From assembly GCA_963761035.1 (NCBI GenBank), contig CAVXFH010000002.1, positions 310,001 through 374,000 on the forward strand: DNA of 64,000 bases, written 5' to 3'. The position numbers were made by a program, and so were the translations under genes. The DNA comes from JARRQJ01 sp963761035 (GTDB lineage: Bacteria; Pseudomonadota; Gammaproteobacteria; DRLM01). Below the pieces are notes generated by a model. The model was not told where the DNA came from, ran no database searches, and was given only the letters and a program-made list of their open reading frames with translations. Positions 35,262-44,700 of this stretch are shown one piece after another. Numbering within the stretch: the stretch's first letter is position 1; every line of letters begins with the position of its first letter.

Positions 35262-36140
35262 ATGCCTCTAATCGTGAATCGCCGTCGTCCCCTAAGACTC
35301 ATTTCCTTGGTCATGCTCGGCACCATGCTTGGGGCATGTGCTAATTTCGCGACGAACAAAATGACACACAGCCTTTCTCGGGCGATAGTGAATGAGGATG
35401 ATCCCGACACGGTCCGCGACGGCGTTCCCGCCTATCTGCTGCTCATCGACGGGCTGATTCTGGACGATCCGGGCAATCAAGACCTATTGGTGAGTGGGGC
35501 GCGCCTGGATTCGGCCTATGCGTCAGCGTTTGTAAACGACGTCGACCGCGCCAAGCGTCTAACCGGTAAGGCGCTCGACTACGGCCGTCGCGCGTTATGC
35601 CTGCGCCGGCCGGCATTTTGCGCTGCAGACAGCGTTCGCTATGAAAATTTCATTGCAGCCTTGGCCAAGACCGATAATCACGACCTTCCCGCTATGTATG
35701 CCGATGCCACCAGTTGGGCGGGATGGCTGCAGGTGCGGAGTGCCGATCCCGCCGCACTGTCCGATCTCCCCAAGGTAGAGGCCATGCTGGAACGTATTAT
35801 TTCGCTGGACGAAAACTTCGAGAATGGCCAGGCGCATCTTTACCTGGGTATCATGCGCAGTCAGCTGCCGGCGCCCCTGGGCGGTCAACCTGAAATCGGC
35901 AAAAGCCACTTCGAGCGGGCCATCGCATTGTCACAGGGGCATAACCTGCTCGCCAAAGTGGAATATGCCCATACCTATGCGCGTCTGATGTTTGACCGTC
36001 CTCTGCACGACCGCCTATTGAAAGAAGTCCTCGCGGCCGATCCGGTGTCGCCCGGCTATACCTTGAGCAATATCTTGGCGCAACGACAGGCGCGTCAATT
36101 GTTGGATAGCGCCGACGACTACTTTGGAGAGACACCGTGA
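35262..36140 (+). CDS. TRAP transporter TatT-component family lipoprotein
   Basis: The 292-residue protein has a lipobox (TMLGACANF), so it should be a periplasm-facing lipoprotein. It is otherwise all-helical, as in the TatT family (PF16811; T-protein with TPR-like hairpins). Family-type segments are PAYLLLIDGLILDDPGNQDLL, followed by ARLDSAYASAFV, and QAHLYLGIMRSQLPAPLGG. In Treponema the T protein trimerises and pairs with the binding protein TatP. Here the binding protein gene follows with a 4-base GTGA overlap, and the permeases follow that. Confidence 0.88.
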   Translation: MPLIVNRRRPLRLISLVMLGTMLGACANFATNKMTHSLSRAIVNEDDPDTVRDGVPAYLLLIDGLILDDPGNQDLLVSGARLDSAYASAFVNDVDRAKRLTGKALDYGRRALCLRRPAFCAADSVRYENFIAALAKTDNHDLPAMYADATSWAGWLQVRSADPAALSDLPKVEAMLERIISLDENFENGQAHLYLGIMRSQLPAPLGGQPEIGKSHFERAIALSQGHNLLAKVEYAHTYARLMFDRPLHDRLLKEVLAADPVSPGYTLSNILAQRQARQLLDSADDYFGETP

Positions 36141-37144
36141 CCTATAAATTACCCGCCGCCTGCTTATTACTGGTACTTAGTTTTCCCGCTTACGCCGTCA
36201 CGACCCTCAAGATCGCCACAGTCGCCCCGGACGGAACCACCTGGATGCAAGAACTGCGTAAGAGCGGCGAGGAGATCGGCCGCCGCACCGAGGGCAGGGT
36301 GAACATCCGTTATTTCCCCGGCGGCGTCATGGGCAATGACAATAGCGTATTGCGCAAGATTCGCATCGGCCAACTGCAAGGCGGCGTGATCGTCAGCGGC
36401 GGTTTGACCGAAATCTATCCCGACATCGACCTCTATAACATTCCATTTATCTTTCGCTCCTACGATGAGGCGGATTACGTGCGCGAACGCATGGATCCCA
36501 TACTCATCAAGGGACTGGCGAAACGCGGCTTCGTCAGCTTCGGCTTTAGCGAAGGCGGATTCGCCTATCTCATGTCAAAGCGCCCCATCCACAGCATCGA
36601 CGATCTTAAAGAATGCAAAGTATGGGTTCCGGAAGGCGATCGCATCAGTCGCATTGTCTTTGAGGCCATTAATGTAACGCCCATCCCCTTGCCACTCACC
36701 GATGTCTTGACCGGCCTGCAAACCGGGCTCATCGATACCGTGGCCGGCTCCGCCATCGGTGCCATTGCCCTGCAATGGCAAACACAAGTGAAATACCTGG
36801 TCGATGAACCTCTGGTATATCTCTATGCGACATTGATCATCGACAGCAAGGCCTTCGACCGTATCAGTCCCGCCGATCAAGCCGTCGTGCGGGAAGTGAT
36901 GGAGGCGACCTTCCATAAACTCAACCTGCTAACGCGCAAGGACGACGCCGACGCACGCCGGGCCCTCAAGACCCAGGGCATCGTTTTCGTAGCCCTGAGT
37001 GAAGATTCCCGGCGCCGCGAGGATGAGGTGCGTACGGAGGCTGAACGGCGCCTGCTGCAGCAGCACATCCTCTCCCCCGCTTTGTTGCAAAGCTTACACG
37101 AATATCTTAATACCAAACGGCAGGCCCGCCTTGGCACCAAGTGA
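36137..37144 (+). CDS. dctP: TRAP transporter substrate-binding protein (TatP/DctP type)
   Basis: The 335-residue protein starts with a signal peptide (cleaved after FPAYA) and TLKIATVAPDGTTWMQEL. It then shows PGGVMGNDNSVLRKIRIGQL and the ligand-domain segment ECKVWVPEGDRISRIVFE, followed by PIPLPLTDVLTGLQTGLIDT. Classical DctP proteins place an Arg in the strand KIRVP to bind the substrate carboxylate; here the residue is Trp163. TatP proteins, which pair with TatT lipoproteins, also depart from the carboxylate pattern. The ligand may therefore not be a simple C4 or 2-hydroxy acid even though glcDEF is adjacent. Confidence 0.9.
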   Translation: MTYKLPAACLLLVLSFPAYAVTTLKIATVAPDGTTWMQELRKSGEEIGRRTEGRVNIRYFPGGVMGNDNSVLRKIRIGQLQGGVIVSGGLTEIYPDIDLYNIPFIFRSYDEADYVRERMDPILIKGLAKRGFVSFGFSEGGFAYLMSKRPIHSIDDLKECKVWVPEGDRISRIVFEAINVTPIPLPLTDVLTGLQTGLIDTVAGSAIGAIALQWQTQVKYLVDEPLVYLYATLIIDSKAFDRISPADQAVVREVMEATFHKLNLLTRKDDADARRALKTQGIVFVALSEDSRRREDEVRTEAERRLLQQHILSPALLQSLHEYLNTKRQARLGTK

Positions 37145-37655
37145 CCAGCCGCCGGCTTCGGGGCCTTCCTGGTTACACCGTAGCAGGCGATTTATCGCAC
37201 GGCTTGAAGACGGCTTATTGATACTGTTGTTGGGCGCGATGATTGCGCTCGCCGCCACGCAGATCATCTTACGCAACATTTGGGAAAGCGGCATCGTTTG
37301 GGGCGACCCCATGACCAAGATACTGGTCTTATGGGTCGCCATGCTGGGGGCTATGTCCGCCACCCGTGACGGCAACCACATCAATATCGATTTGCTCTCC
37401 CGTTTTTTGCCGGCAAAGGCGCGATCGGTTAACCGCGTGATTACTGATCTGTTCGCCGCGGCGGTCTGCGCCGTGCTGACCTATCACGCCGCGCGCATGG
37501 TGATGATCGACCGTGAAACCGCTTCGGTGGCTTTCGCTTCCGTGCCCACCTGGGTATGTGAACTGATCATCCCCATCGGCTTCGGCACTATGGCGCTGCG
37601 GTTTCTGAACGCGTCGTTGCTGGCTGTCTACCGGAAATTCCGTCCCCTGCCATGA
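37131..37655 (+). CDS. dctQ: TRAP transporter small permease (DctQ)
   Basis: The protein of about 174 residues has four membrane helices in the DctQ pattern. One region reads LILLLGAMIALAATQIILRN with WESGIVWGDPMTKILVLWVA after it, then GAMSATRDGNHINIDLL, and the final AALRFLNAS-like helix (GTMALRFLNASLLAVYRKF). The TTG at 37131 is the most likely start because the true family N-terminus begins shortly after. The frame extends further upstream inside dctP without coding sense. It overlaps dctP by 14 bases and dctM by 4. Confidence 0.87.
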   Translation: MAPSDQPPASGPSWLHRSRRFIARLEDGLLILLLGAMIALAATQIILRNIWESGIVWGDPMTKILVLWVAMLGAMSATRDGNHINIDLLSRFLPAKARSVNRVITDLFAAAVCAVLTYHAARMVMIDRETASVAFASVPTWVCELIIPIGFGTMALRFLNASLLAVYRKFRPLP

Positions 37656-38926
37656 TCGTCGCCTTGGCATTAATCGCTCTCGCTCTATTAGGCGCACCGC
37701 TGTTCACTGTTATTGCCGCAGGCACCCTGTGGGCGTTTCACCGAGAGGGCAACGACTTGGCTGTCGTGGCCATCGAGTTTTACCGCTTGGCGGAAATGCC
37801 CATGTTGGTGGCGATCCCACTGTTCACCTTCGCCGGCTACCTGCTCAGCGAAAGCCAGGCGCCGTCGCGGCTGGTGAATTTCAGTCGCGCCCTGCTGGGC
37901 TGGCTGCCCGGGGGTCTGGCCATCGTTGCCCTAATTGCCTGCGCCTTGTTCACCGCCTTCACCGGCGCCTCAGGTATTACTATCATCGCCCTCGGCGCCT
38001 TGCTCTATCCGGCACTCGCGCAAGCCGGCTACCCCGAGCGTTTCAATCTGGGGTTGATCACTACTTCAGGCAGCCTGGGATTATTGTTCGCGCCGTCCCT
38101 GCCCCTGATTCTCTATACCGTGATCGCGCAACAACTGCATGTCGGGCGCAGCTTCACCATCAACGAAGTATTTCTGGCCGGCGTCTTGCCCGGCCTGCTG
38201 ATGCTGTTCATGTTGTCCGGTTGGAGCTTATGGGTAAATCGCCGTCAACCGCGCCATCCCTTTTCCTGGTCAGAGGTACGCACGACCCTCTACGCGGCGC
38301 GCTGGGAAATTCCCTTACCCATACTGGTACTGGGCGGCGTCTACGGCGGCTATTTCGCGGTCTCCGAAGCGGCGGCGGTCACGGTGATCTACGTGTTGAT
38401 CGTGGAAACCCTGTTATATCGCGAAATCCGGCTGCGACAACTCCCGCGCATCATGCGCGATTCCATGGTCCTGGTCGGCGCATTGCTGGTGATCCTGGGC
38501 ATCTCCCTGGCCTCGACCAACTACCTCATCGATGCCGATGTACCCGCCCAACTTTTCGAAACGATCAAACACTATGTCGACGATCCACTGACCTTCCTAC
38601 TGCTACTCAATCTCTTTCTACTGGCGTTAGGCGCCATGCACGATATCTCGGCGCTGGTGATCTTTGTTCCTTTGCTGTTGCCTGTGGCAGTGGCCTATGG
38701 CGTCGATCCGGTACACTTTGGAATCATTTTTATCGCCAATATGCAAATCGGCTTTTTCATGCCGCCCTTCGGCCTCAACCTGTTCATCGCCGGGTATCGC
38801 TTCAAGAAACCGGTGCTGGAACTGTACCGCGCCACCTTTCCTTTCTTTGTCATCCTGTTGGCGGCCGTGCTGATCATCACCTATTGGCCGGCGCTGTCTC
38901 TGGCACTGACGGGAAGAACCGGCTAG
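37652..38926 (+). CDS. dctM: TRAP transporter large permease (DctM)
   Basis: The 424-residue membrane protein has about twelve helices and the DctM signature. Segments include LVAIPLFTFAGYLLSESQAPS, then TGASGITIIALGALLYP, GSLGLLFAPSLPLILYTVIA, FAVSEAAAVTVIYVLIVE, and PVHFGIIFIANMQIGFFMPP with FGLNLFIA following. It is the ion-coupled translocating subunit of the TatT-P-Q-M transporter. Its ATG overlaps the dctQ stop. It is the last gene of the operon. Confidence 0.95.
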   Translation: MIVALALIALALLGAPLFTVIAAGTLWAFHREGNDLAVVAIEFYRLAEMPMLVAIPLFTFAGYLLSESQAPSRLVNFSRALLGWLPGGLAIVALIACALFTAFTGASGITIIALGALLYPALAQAGYPERFNLGLITTSGSLGLLFAPSLPLILYTVIAQQLHVGRSFTINEVFLAGVLPGLLMLFMLSGWSLWVNRRQPRHPFSWSEVRTTLYAARWEIPLPILVLGGVYGGYFAVSEAAAVTVIYVLIVETLLYREIRLRQLPRIMRDSMVLVGALLVILGISLASTNYLIDADVPAQLFETIKHYVDDPLTFLLLLNLFLLALGAMHDISALVIFVPLLLPVAVAYGVDPVHFGIIFIANMQIGFFMPPFGLNLFIAGYRFKKPVLELYRATFPFFVILLAAVLIITYWPALSLALTGRTG

Positions 38927-39241
38927 TGGATCAGGACCAAGATCTTCCCCTATGCCAAAACTGGCCGATGCCTACCCTATTCAACGCGGTATATTCACAT
39001 CCCACAAGCCAGATTACAGTATCATGGACTTGGAATGCCCGGCTCTTATGCCGCTCCTAAAGGCATTCATCCGGGGAAGCGCGAACCACCTTGAACCTGG
39101 CATCCGCTGTCCCGGCCCGCGATCCACAGTGAAGCATCGGAAGTGGGGCCTTCTATAAGATGATCCATATCGCGTACCATATGAAGATAAAATGGCCCCT
39201 CAAAACTTGGCCGCTTTTCCACACTTTTTGGAGGTTAGAAT
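38927..39241. other. Intergenic, nothing recognised
   Basis: About 315 bases between dctM and the next small gene. The plus-strand frame at 38952-39158 has no ribosome-binding site or family signature. No clear terminator for the TRAP operon is visible. Confidence 0.4.
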
Positions 39242-39553
39242 ATGCGTATTGATGATTTGGGCAAAGTGGATGTCCTGATAGCGCTCTATAACCGGGCGAC
39301 ACAGGTTCCGGGCCTGAGGAAGTATCCGTCCATGCCGCTGTCCCGCGATGAAGTACAGAAGATTGTCGACTCAGGTCGGACACATTTCGATTACTGGCTC
39401 GGGCGGGTAATGAAGATTACCTTAAATGACCGGGAATTGGACGTCAGCGGCTACAATAGCGCAAATGGCGAGCGCGCGGCGGAAGAAGCGATAGAAAAGC
39501 TGCGTCAGGGCAACGCTACGGCGGCGGATACCCGGGGCGCGGCGCCGAAGTGA
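39242..39553 (+). CDS. Conserved hypothetical protein (103 aa)
   Basis: I do not know the function. GGAGG lies seven bases ahead of the ATG. The protein opens MRIDDLGKVDVLIALYNRAT, has THFDYWLGRVMKITLNDREL in the middle, then DVSGYNSANGERAAEEAIEK. This pattern (vLi.LYN, fDY..GR.mK, D...YN..NG.GAA..AI) recurs in small proteins of unknown function from proteobacteria and some phages, so it is probably a real family. It has no membrane segment or cysteine and stands alone. Confidence 0.7.
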   Translation: MRIDDLGKVDVLIALYNRATQVPGLRKYPSMPLSRDEVQKIVDSGRTHFDYWLGRVMKITLNDRELDVSGYNSANGERAAEEAIEKLRQGNATAADTRGAAPK

Positions 39554-39804
39554 AAGCTGCGTCCGCAAAGTTGAATTTCTAGCCGATATAGGCAGGAGTT
39601 CGATTTAATCTGACAATCGCATCTTAAACACGGGAGTTCTCCGATCACGCCGCGCCGCTTATAAAAAAATGCCGGCGCTTTTTCCAAATCCCTTCGTTCC
39701 TATTAAATCGTTTTAATGGCTTTTCATCCTGGCTCGTATATGGGCTCTTCCCTATTCATTCGGCCCTGGATTTCCACGGAAAATTGCCTATCGGCGATTT
39801 ACTG

Positions 39805-41019
39805 TTAGGCAACGGCAACATTTCCTGAGGAAGGCGGCCCCATTCCAATGGGTTCTAGATCAATCTTCCCGTAAACGGTAACAAGTCGGCGCAGGCGAGC
39901 CATCTGCTCGGCGCTCAGCGTTCGCGCGCCGCGCCCGATAATGCCCCTGTTAAAGCGGGTGCCGGCGGCATTGCCGTCAACGGCGCGCACGGCTGCCGCA
40001 CATTCCTCCGCGGTCTTCCGTAAACCAAGGAAATCCGCAATACGCGCGACCATCGCCGGCTTGTCCGCCACCATTTCCCTGTAGATTACAAAGAGACAAT
40101 TCAGCCGCCCAAGTCGTTGCGCCCGTTCCCAGGAGGCATAAAACCCGGCATACCACGGCATGACGTGATCGATGATCAAGTCGTACTTCCCCTGCTCATC
40201 GAGGGTCGGCCAGACATCGCCGTAGAAGGTATTCACAATCGCGCCTTGATCATAAAAATCGCACAAACTCAGCACGATATCGGGAAAACTTCTCACCAGC
40301 ACGATCGGCCGGATAGCAAAGGCCTGCAGAATCTGCATATTGGGCCCGGTCGCGCGGCAATGTAATTTCGTCACCGTATTATCGCGAGCGGCCTGCAGCA
40401 CATTGGGGAGATACAGCTCCTGCTCGTTTTGCAAATAGGCATAGGCGAAGTGTGCTTCCGCCCAGCCGGTAAGCGCACGCAATGTGGCAAGGAGAAATGT
40501 CGAGCCGCTCTTCGGCATGCACGCGATCAGCAGGTGTTTGCCCAACTGCGTCGCCGGGACACCTGGCATGAAGTCGGCCAGCTCCGCCCGTTGGCCGGTA
40601 GCCTCGAGCGCATTTGCCAAATTAATCCGCATACCCGGATGATTGGGTTCGAGAACCAGCACCTTCCTAATCCATTCGATCGCTTGCGTGAAATGACCTG
40701 CAGAGCTCTGATCAAACGAGATGCTGACGAGCGTCTTTAGGTAATTCTCTCTAATATTCGCATTCAGCGGCGCAATGGCGTACGCGTCACCCAGCATTTT
40801 GGCCGCGCGCTCCTTATCGCCGGATTGTAAATAAAGAACACCGAGATTATGCAAGGTAACGGCATTCTTTGGATCGAGTTGTACAAGTTGTTCGCAACTA
40901 GAAAGAGCCGTCGGGATATCGCCTCTCGCCCAAGCTGTGTTGGCAAGGGAGATCAGCGCTTCAATCCTGGTTATATCGTTCCGGGTGTACTCCGCGCAAA
41001 CGGTATATTCAATCTCCAT
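39805..41019 (-). CDS. TPR-domain sulfotransferase
   Basis: The roughly 404-residue protein joins N-terminal TPR repeats (residues 15-130; AVTLHNLGVLYLQSGDKERA) to a sulfotransferase domain. The PAPS 5'-phosphosulfate loop reads LLIACMPKSGSTFLLATLR and the 3'-phosphate region IRPIVLVRSFPDIVLSLCDF. It would transfer sulfate from PAPS to an alcohol, sugar or Tyr acceptor; the acceptor is unknown. ATG 41019 has GGAGG eight bases upstream. ATG 41055 also has a fair site (GAGGGG) and would add 12 residues. The gene is isolated. Confidence 0.85.
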   Translation of the reverse strand: MEIEYTVCAEYTRNDITRIEALISLANTAWARGDIPTALSSCEQLVQLDPKNAVTLHNLGVLYLQSGDKERAAKMLGDAYAIAPLNANIRENYLKTLVSISFDQSSAGHFTQAIEWIRKVLVLEPNHPGMRINLANALEATGQRAELADFMPGVPATQLGKHLLIACMPKSGSTFLLATLRALTGWAEAHFAYAYLQNEQELYLPNVLQAARDNTVTKLHCRATGPNMQILQAFAIRPIVLVRSFPDIVLSLCDFYDQGAIVNTFYGDVWPTLDEQGKYDLIIDHVMPWYAGFYASWERAQRLGRLNCLFVIYREMVADKPAMVARIADFLGLRKTAEECAAAVRAVDGNAAGTRFNRGIIGRGARTLSAEQMARLRRLVTVYGKIDLEPIGMGPPSSGNVAVA

Positions 41020-41190
41020 CGCCGTATCCTCCAAGTTTCCTAAGAAACCAGACATGGATAATCCCCTCGCAAGCCAAAATGAGCCAAAACTCAAGGCGCG
41101 CACACCACATCAAGCCATTGGAAAATTGCTTATGCCGAAACACCAATGCACTCGCGGGCGCAACAAAGGTCTACATTTGAGAAATTGGGA

Positions 41191-41475
41191 TTAAACGGGG
41201 AGAACGGCGGGCGGATAGCGGGAGCGATGGACAACATCCATCACCTTCGCCACGCTATTATTACATGCATAAAATTCTGTACGACCCACAAGCGCCGGCA
41301 CGGCAAGCATTTCCGTACCCACAATGGCATCGTTTCTTGAACTGGATTTAAGAGATTTATAAGAGAGGTCAACTGATTTATGGGCATAAAACCCATAATC
41401 ATACTTGTGTAAAATATGCGCGCCTTGCCCTAGCAACAGCGCAATTATCAATAAAGGAATAGAAATCCTGCTCAT
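41191..41475 (-). CDS. Small exported or membrane-anchored hypothetical protein
   Basis: About 94 residues, with an N-terminal hydrophobic segment (ISIPLLIIALLLGQGAHILH) and a polar remainder without known motif. The ATG at 41475 has no strong ribosome-binding site, so the call rests on the signal-anchor pattern and open frame. It lies upstream of the sulfotransferase in the same orientation, about 170 bases away. It could be spurious. Confidence 0.35.
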   Translation of the reverse strand: MSRISIPLLIIALLLGQGAHILHKYDYGFYAHKSVDLSYKSLKSSSRNDAIVGTEMLAVPALVGRTEFYACNNSVAKVMDVVHRSRYPPAVLPV

Positions 41476-41820
41476 GGAATATCTGATGATGTCACCCAAA
41501 AGGCAAGCTTATTAATAATAGAAAGGCCCTGGCAAATAAGCAAGGTTTGTCACAATCTTTTACAAATGCACGGCCGACGTTCATCATAACAAGATGTGAT
41601 TTGGGCATATACGCGCCACGATCTAATGAAAGCCGTTCGGGGGTGGTGTGGGTGCCGCTGAATATAGGTTTAGCCGCCGTTGCAAGATTAATCACGAAGA
41701 AAATATTTCAACCATGGCTTCCCCAAAGGAGCTCATCGTCGATACTGCCGCTCTTTTGGCGTCGCTCTCAGGATGCCCCTCCGAAGTGCAATCGCAATCC
41801 TTTCATCATTAAAACCCATG

Positions 41821-41864
41821 TGGACCTACGTCGTTTACTTATAGTATAATAGTTGTCTAGTCAA
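41821..41864 (+). promoter_or_regulatory. Promoter with MarR-like operator for the MFS-marR operon
   Basis: TATAAT at 41845-41850 is preceded by a -35-like TGGACC at 41821-41826 with an 18-base spacer. Directly downstream, 41853-41864 holds the imperfect palindrome TTGTCTAGTCAA, the size and type MarR proteins bind. It would cover the transcription start about 25 bases before the MFS ATG. A MarR gene ends the operon, so autorepression is likely. Confidence 0.55.
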
Positions 41865-41882
41865 TTATTGATACGACAAAAG

Positions 41883-43475
41883 ATGGCCTACCCCTCAACC
41901 TGGAACGAAATCGCGACACCGCTCACTTTTCGACAGAAATTACTCTCCATGCTCGGACTGTGTTTCGTCCTCGTAATGGTGGCGCTCGATCAGACCGTAA
42001 TCGGCACGGCCTTACCCACTGTGGTGGCCGAACTCAACGGCTTTGACTTGTACGCATGGGTCGGAACCTCCTATCTCCTCACGTCCATCATCACCATACC
42101 GATCTTTGGCAAGCTGGGAGACGAGCACGGCCGCAAGCCGTTCGTCATGACCGCCATCGTATTGTTCACTGCGGCTTCCATGCTTTGCAGCCTCGCCCAA
42201 AGCATGCAGCAACTTGTTGCGGCGCGCGCGCTTCAGGGGATAGGCGGCGGGATGCTCGTGGCCACTGCTTTTGCCAGCATACCTGACATGTTTCCGGAGC
42301 CGCGTGAACGGCTGCGTTGGCAAATATTGTTCAGCAGTTCCTTCGGGTTGGCCAATGTTATTGGGCCGTCTTTGGGCGGATTCTTGACCGAATATCTGGG
42401 TTGGCGCTGGGTTTTCTTAATCAATCTACCGGTCGGTATCCTGAGCCTATTGTTTGTCTGGCGGTATCTGCCCCAAATCCGTCATACCGACAAAGTACCC
42501 TCGCCGCTGGACTGGCTGGGTGCGTTGTTAATCGCGTTGGCATTCGGCTGTTTGCAACTATTTGTCGAGTGGGCGCCTCAACATAAACCGACACTGTTGC
42601 TGGTCGCGTTAATAGGCATGGGCACGCTCTCGGGAGCCGTGCTCATCTGGTGGGAACGACGTTGTGCCAATCCCATTCTCCCTCTGTCCATGTTTACCCA
42701 TACCAGCCTTAAACCGCTGTTTGCTTTGTCGCTGATCATGGGCTTTTGCATGTTCGCGGTGATGTACTATGCGCCGTTGTTGTTGCAGGGGGGCTTCGGC
42801 CTGTCGCCCAAGGAAGCCGGCATGTTGCTCACGCCTTTGGCGGTCTTTATCACTGTGGGCAGCATCATCAATGGACGCATCGTCACTCGCCTGCCATCGG
42901 CAAACGCAATGCTCTATGTCGGTTTAAGCTGCTTCTGCGCCGCCTCTTTGGCGCTAGCCCATATAACCGTAGACACCCCTCATTCACTGATAGCCGCCAT
43001 CATGATGCTCGCCGGTTTGGGGTTGGGTCTGCTGCTGCCAAACCTGACGCTGCTCGCGCAAGCCAGCGCACCCCGCGTGCAATTGGGCGTGGCTACCGCC
43101 ATGCTGCAATCCACGCGCATGATCGGCAGCATGCTGGGCATCGCACTCATCGGCACGCTGGTCTCGCATCGTTATACTCGAAACGTGAACGAAATGTTGC
43201 AATCGGGAAATGATACGCAATGGGTAAGCTGGTTGAACAATCCGCAGGTGCTGGTTAATCATGCGCTGGCGGAGAAATTCGGCGCAGCGGTACAGTCGGC
43301 GGGTCAGAACGCGGCGACATGGATCGAAGGCGCGCGCATCAGTCTGGTAAATGCCATTCACACCAGTCAATGGCTGATTGCCTTCATAACGGTATTCGCG
43401 GCGTTAATAGTACGTCGAATTCCCGTCATCAGCCTGCATCGGCCCTTAACCTATCGGGAAACGAAGCATGAATGA
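41883..43475 (+). CDS. MFS multidrug exporter, DHA2 (EmrB/QacA) family
   Basis: The 530-residue inner-membrane protein has 14 helices and DHA2 motifs. These are motif D1 in VMVALDQTVIGTALPTVV, motif A GKLGDEHGRKPFV, the motif B region QLVAARALQGIGGGML, and motif C in SSFGLANVIGPSLGGFLTEY. It should expel drugs or toxic metabolites using proton motive force. ATG 41883 is preferred over the TTG at 41853, since the latter lies on the predicted operator. It overlaps marR by 8 bases. Confidence 0.94.
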   Translation: MAYPSTWNEIATPLTFRQKLLSMLGLCFVLVMVALDQTVIGTALPTVVAELNGFDLYAWVGTSYLLTSIITIPIFGKLGDEHGRKPFVMTAIVLFTAASMLCSLAQSMQQLVAARALQGIGGGMLVATAFASIPDMFPEPRERLRWQILFSSSFGLANVIGPSLGGFLTEYLGWRWVFLINLPVGILSLLFVWRYLPQIRHTDKVPSPLDWLGALLIALAFGCLQLFVEWAPQHKPTLLLVALIGMGTLSGAVLIWWERRCANPILPLSMFTHTSLKPLFALSLIMGFCMFAVMYYAPLLLQGGFGLSPKEAGMLLTPLAVFITVGSIINGRIVTRLPSANAMLYVGLSCFCAASLALAHITVDTPHSLIAAIMMLAGLGLGLLLPNLTLLAQASAPRVQLGVATAMLQSTRMIGSMLGIALIGTLVSHRYTRNVNEMLQSGNDTQWVSWLNNPQVLVNHALAEKFGAAVQSAGQNAATWIEGARISLVNAIHTSQWLIAFITVFAALIVRRIPVISLHRPLTYRETKHE

Positions 43476-43911
43476 GCGCGAACAAGCGCTGTTGCGTCAA
43501 CTGGGGCGGACCGCCCGCACTATGTACGCCGCCTTCGAGGCCGAGGTGGGTTGCGCGCTGCCGCGTTGGCGCATCTTACAGGCCCTGTATGAACAGACGC
43601 ACGCCACACAGAAGGAATTGGTCAAACAACTGGCGATGGACCCTGGCGCTATGACGCGACAGATGAAGGCTTTGGAAAGAGAGGGACTCATCACGCGACG
43701 CAGTAATCCTGAGGATAACCGCCTTACTACAGTCGTACTCACTCCTGCCGGGATGAACGCAATCGTCACTAAACAATCAACGCGCAAGACCTTCTCGAAG
43801 AAGGCACTCAGGGGGCTGCCAACGGATAAGTTGGATACAGCCATGAGTATTCTCAAGAAATTGGAAGAACGATTTCGCGGCATGAATGGATCGAGAGAGC
43901 AGGGATCATGA
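43468..43911 (+). CDS. MarR-family transcriptional regulator
   Basis: The 147-residue protein has the winged-helix core of MarR: helix-turn-helix ATQKELVKQLAMDPGAMTRQ, then MKALEREGLITRRSNPEDNR with the wing DNRLTTVVLTPAG. It also has the N- and C-terminal dimer helices. It is expected to bind the palindrome at 41853-41864 and repress the exporter until a ligand binds. Its ATG lies within the last codons of the MFS gene. Confidence 0.93.
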   Translation: MNEREQALLRQLGRTARTMYAAFEAEVGCALPRWRILQALYEQTHATQKELVKQLAMDPGAMTRQMKALEREGLITRRSNPEDNRLTTVVLTPAGMNAIVTKQSTRKTFSKKALRGLPTDKLDTAMSILKKLEERFRGMNGSREQGS

Positions 43912-43990
43912 CTTAGGGACAGGGGGGAATTTACGTCGTTAAGGGGCGTAACAGCACGAACGCATTTCACGCACGGTCCGGGGGGGGCCA

Positions 43991-44143
43991 GGCATAAGCC
44001 TCCTAGCGCTTGAGCCCATCCTGGGAGAGGTCATACCGCCACGCTTGATGAGTGGTGTGACGGCCCATCAGGATTTCAGCGCCTACGAACGCGATCGCAC
44101 TATGGTACGGAAACGACACTTGCAACAACTGACAGTCGCTTGA
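43991..44143 (+). other. Short coding-like fragment, unidentified; part of a 790-base gene-poor gap
   Basis: A 50-codon open stretch ending at TGA 44141-44143 has protein-like composition (GEVIPPRLMSGVTAHQDFSA, then YERDRTMVRKRHLQQL). It has no start signal, so it may be the 3' end of a lost gene. The remainder of 43912-44700 holds a strong hairpin at 44211-44236 and otherwise nothing I recognise. Confidence 0.25.
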
Positions 44144-44210
44144 ACTGATGGTCGCTCGCTGACGGTATTCGGCGCCTCACCCCGCCGACCCGCACTCTTT
44201 AAGTGCTTTC

Positions 44211-44236
44211 AGAAGCCGGGCCATGCCCGGCCTTCT
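44211..44236 (+). terminator. Strong hairpin, possible terminator
   Basis: AGAAG and CCGGG on the left pair with CCCGG and CTTCT on the right around a CCATG loop, with one bulged base. Only a weak T-run (ATTTACTT) follows on the plus strand, so termination is uncertain. Confidence 0.45.
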
Positions 44237-44700
44237 ATTTACTTGTCCCGGGCGCGACAAGTGCGTTGCCCGGTTACGAGTGCTAGCAACCCTACGAATA
44301 CCGGAGATTCCAATGGCAGGTGTGTTGGGAAGTATATACATGGACTAAAAAGGCACGGCGCAATTCGGCAAACCGATGCCATCAGATTCACCCGCCACTT
44401 CGCTGCTGGTCAAACTCTGCCGTCAAGAGAATATTCATGAAAAATAAGGGGTAACGCCTAGCCGCCTAATATCCGTTCCTAATATACTTGCCTGTGATCG
44501 ACAAGTAACTTTGAACCCGCAGTGGACTCCTCGACGTTTTCAATTGAATGGCCGATCCGATACGTTCCGAAGATTGAATATTTTTGGCTCCCTGCCTTGT
44601 ACTAATGGAAGTTCCTGACTATATTACTGTTGTATGCTGTGTTCTCTCGCGCACAGTGTTTTGTCTCGTGAGCTTATCCTAACATCGGAGGAGAAAAGCG

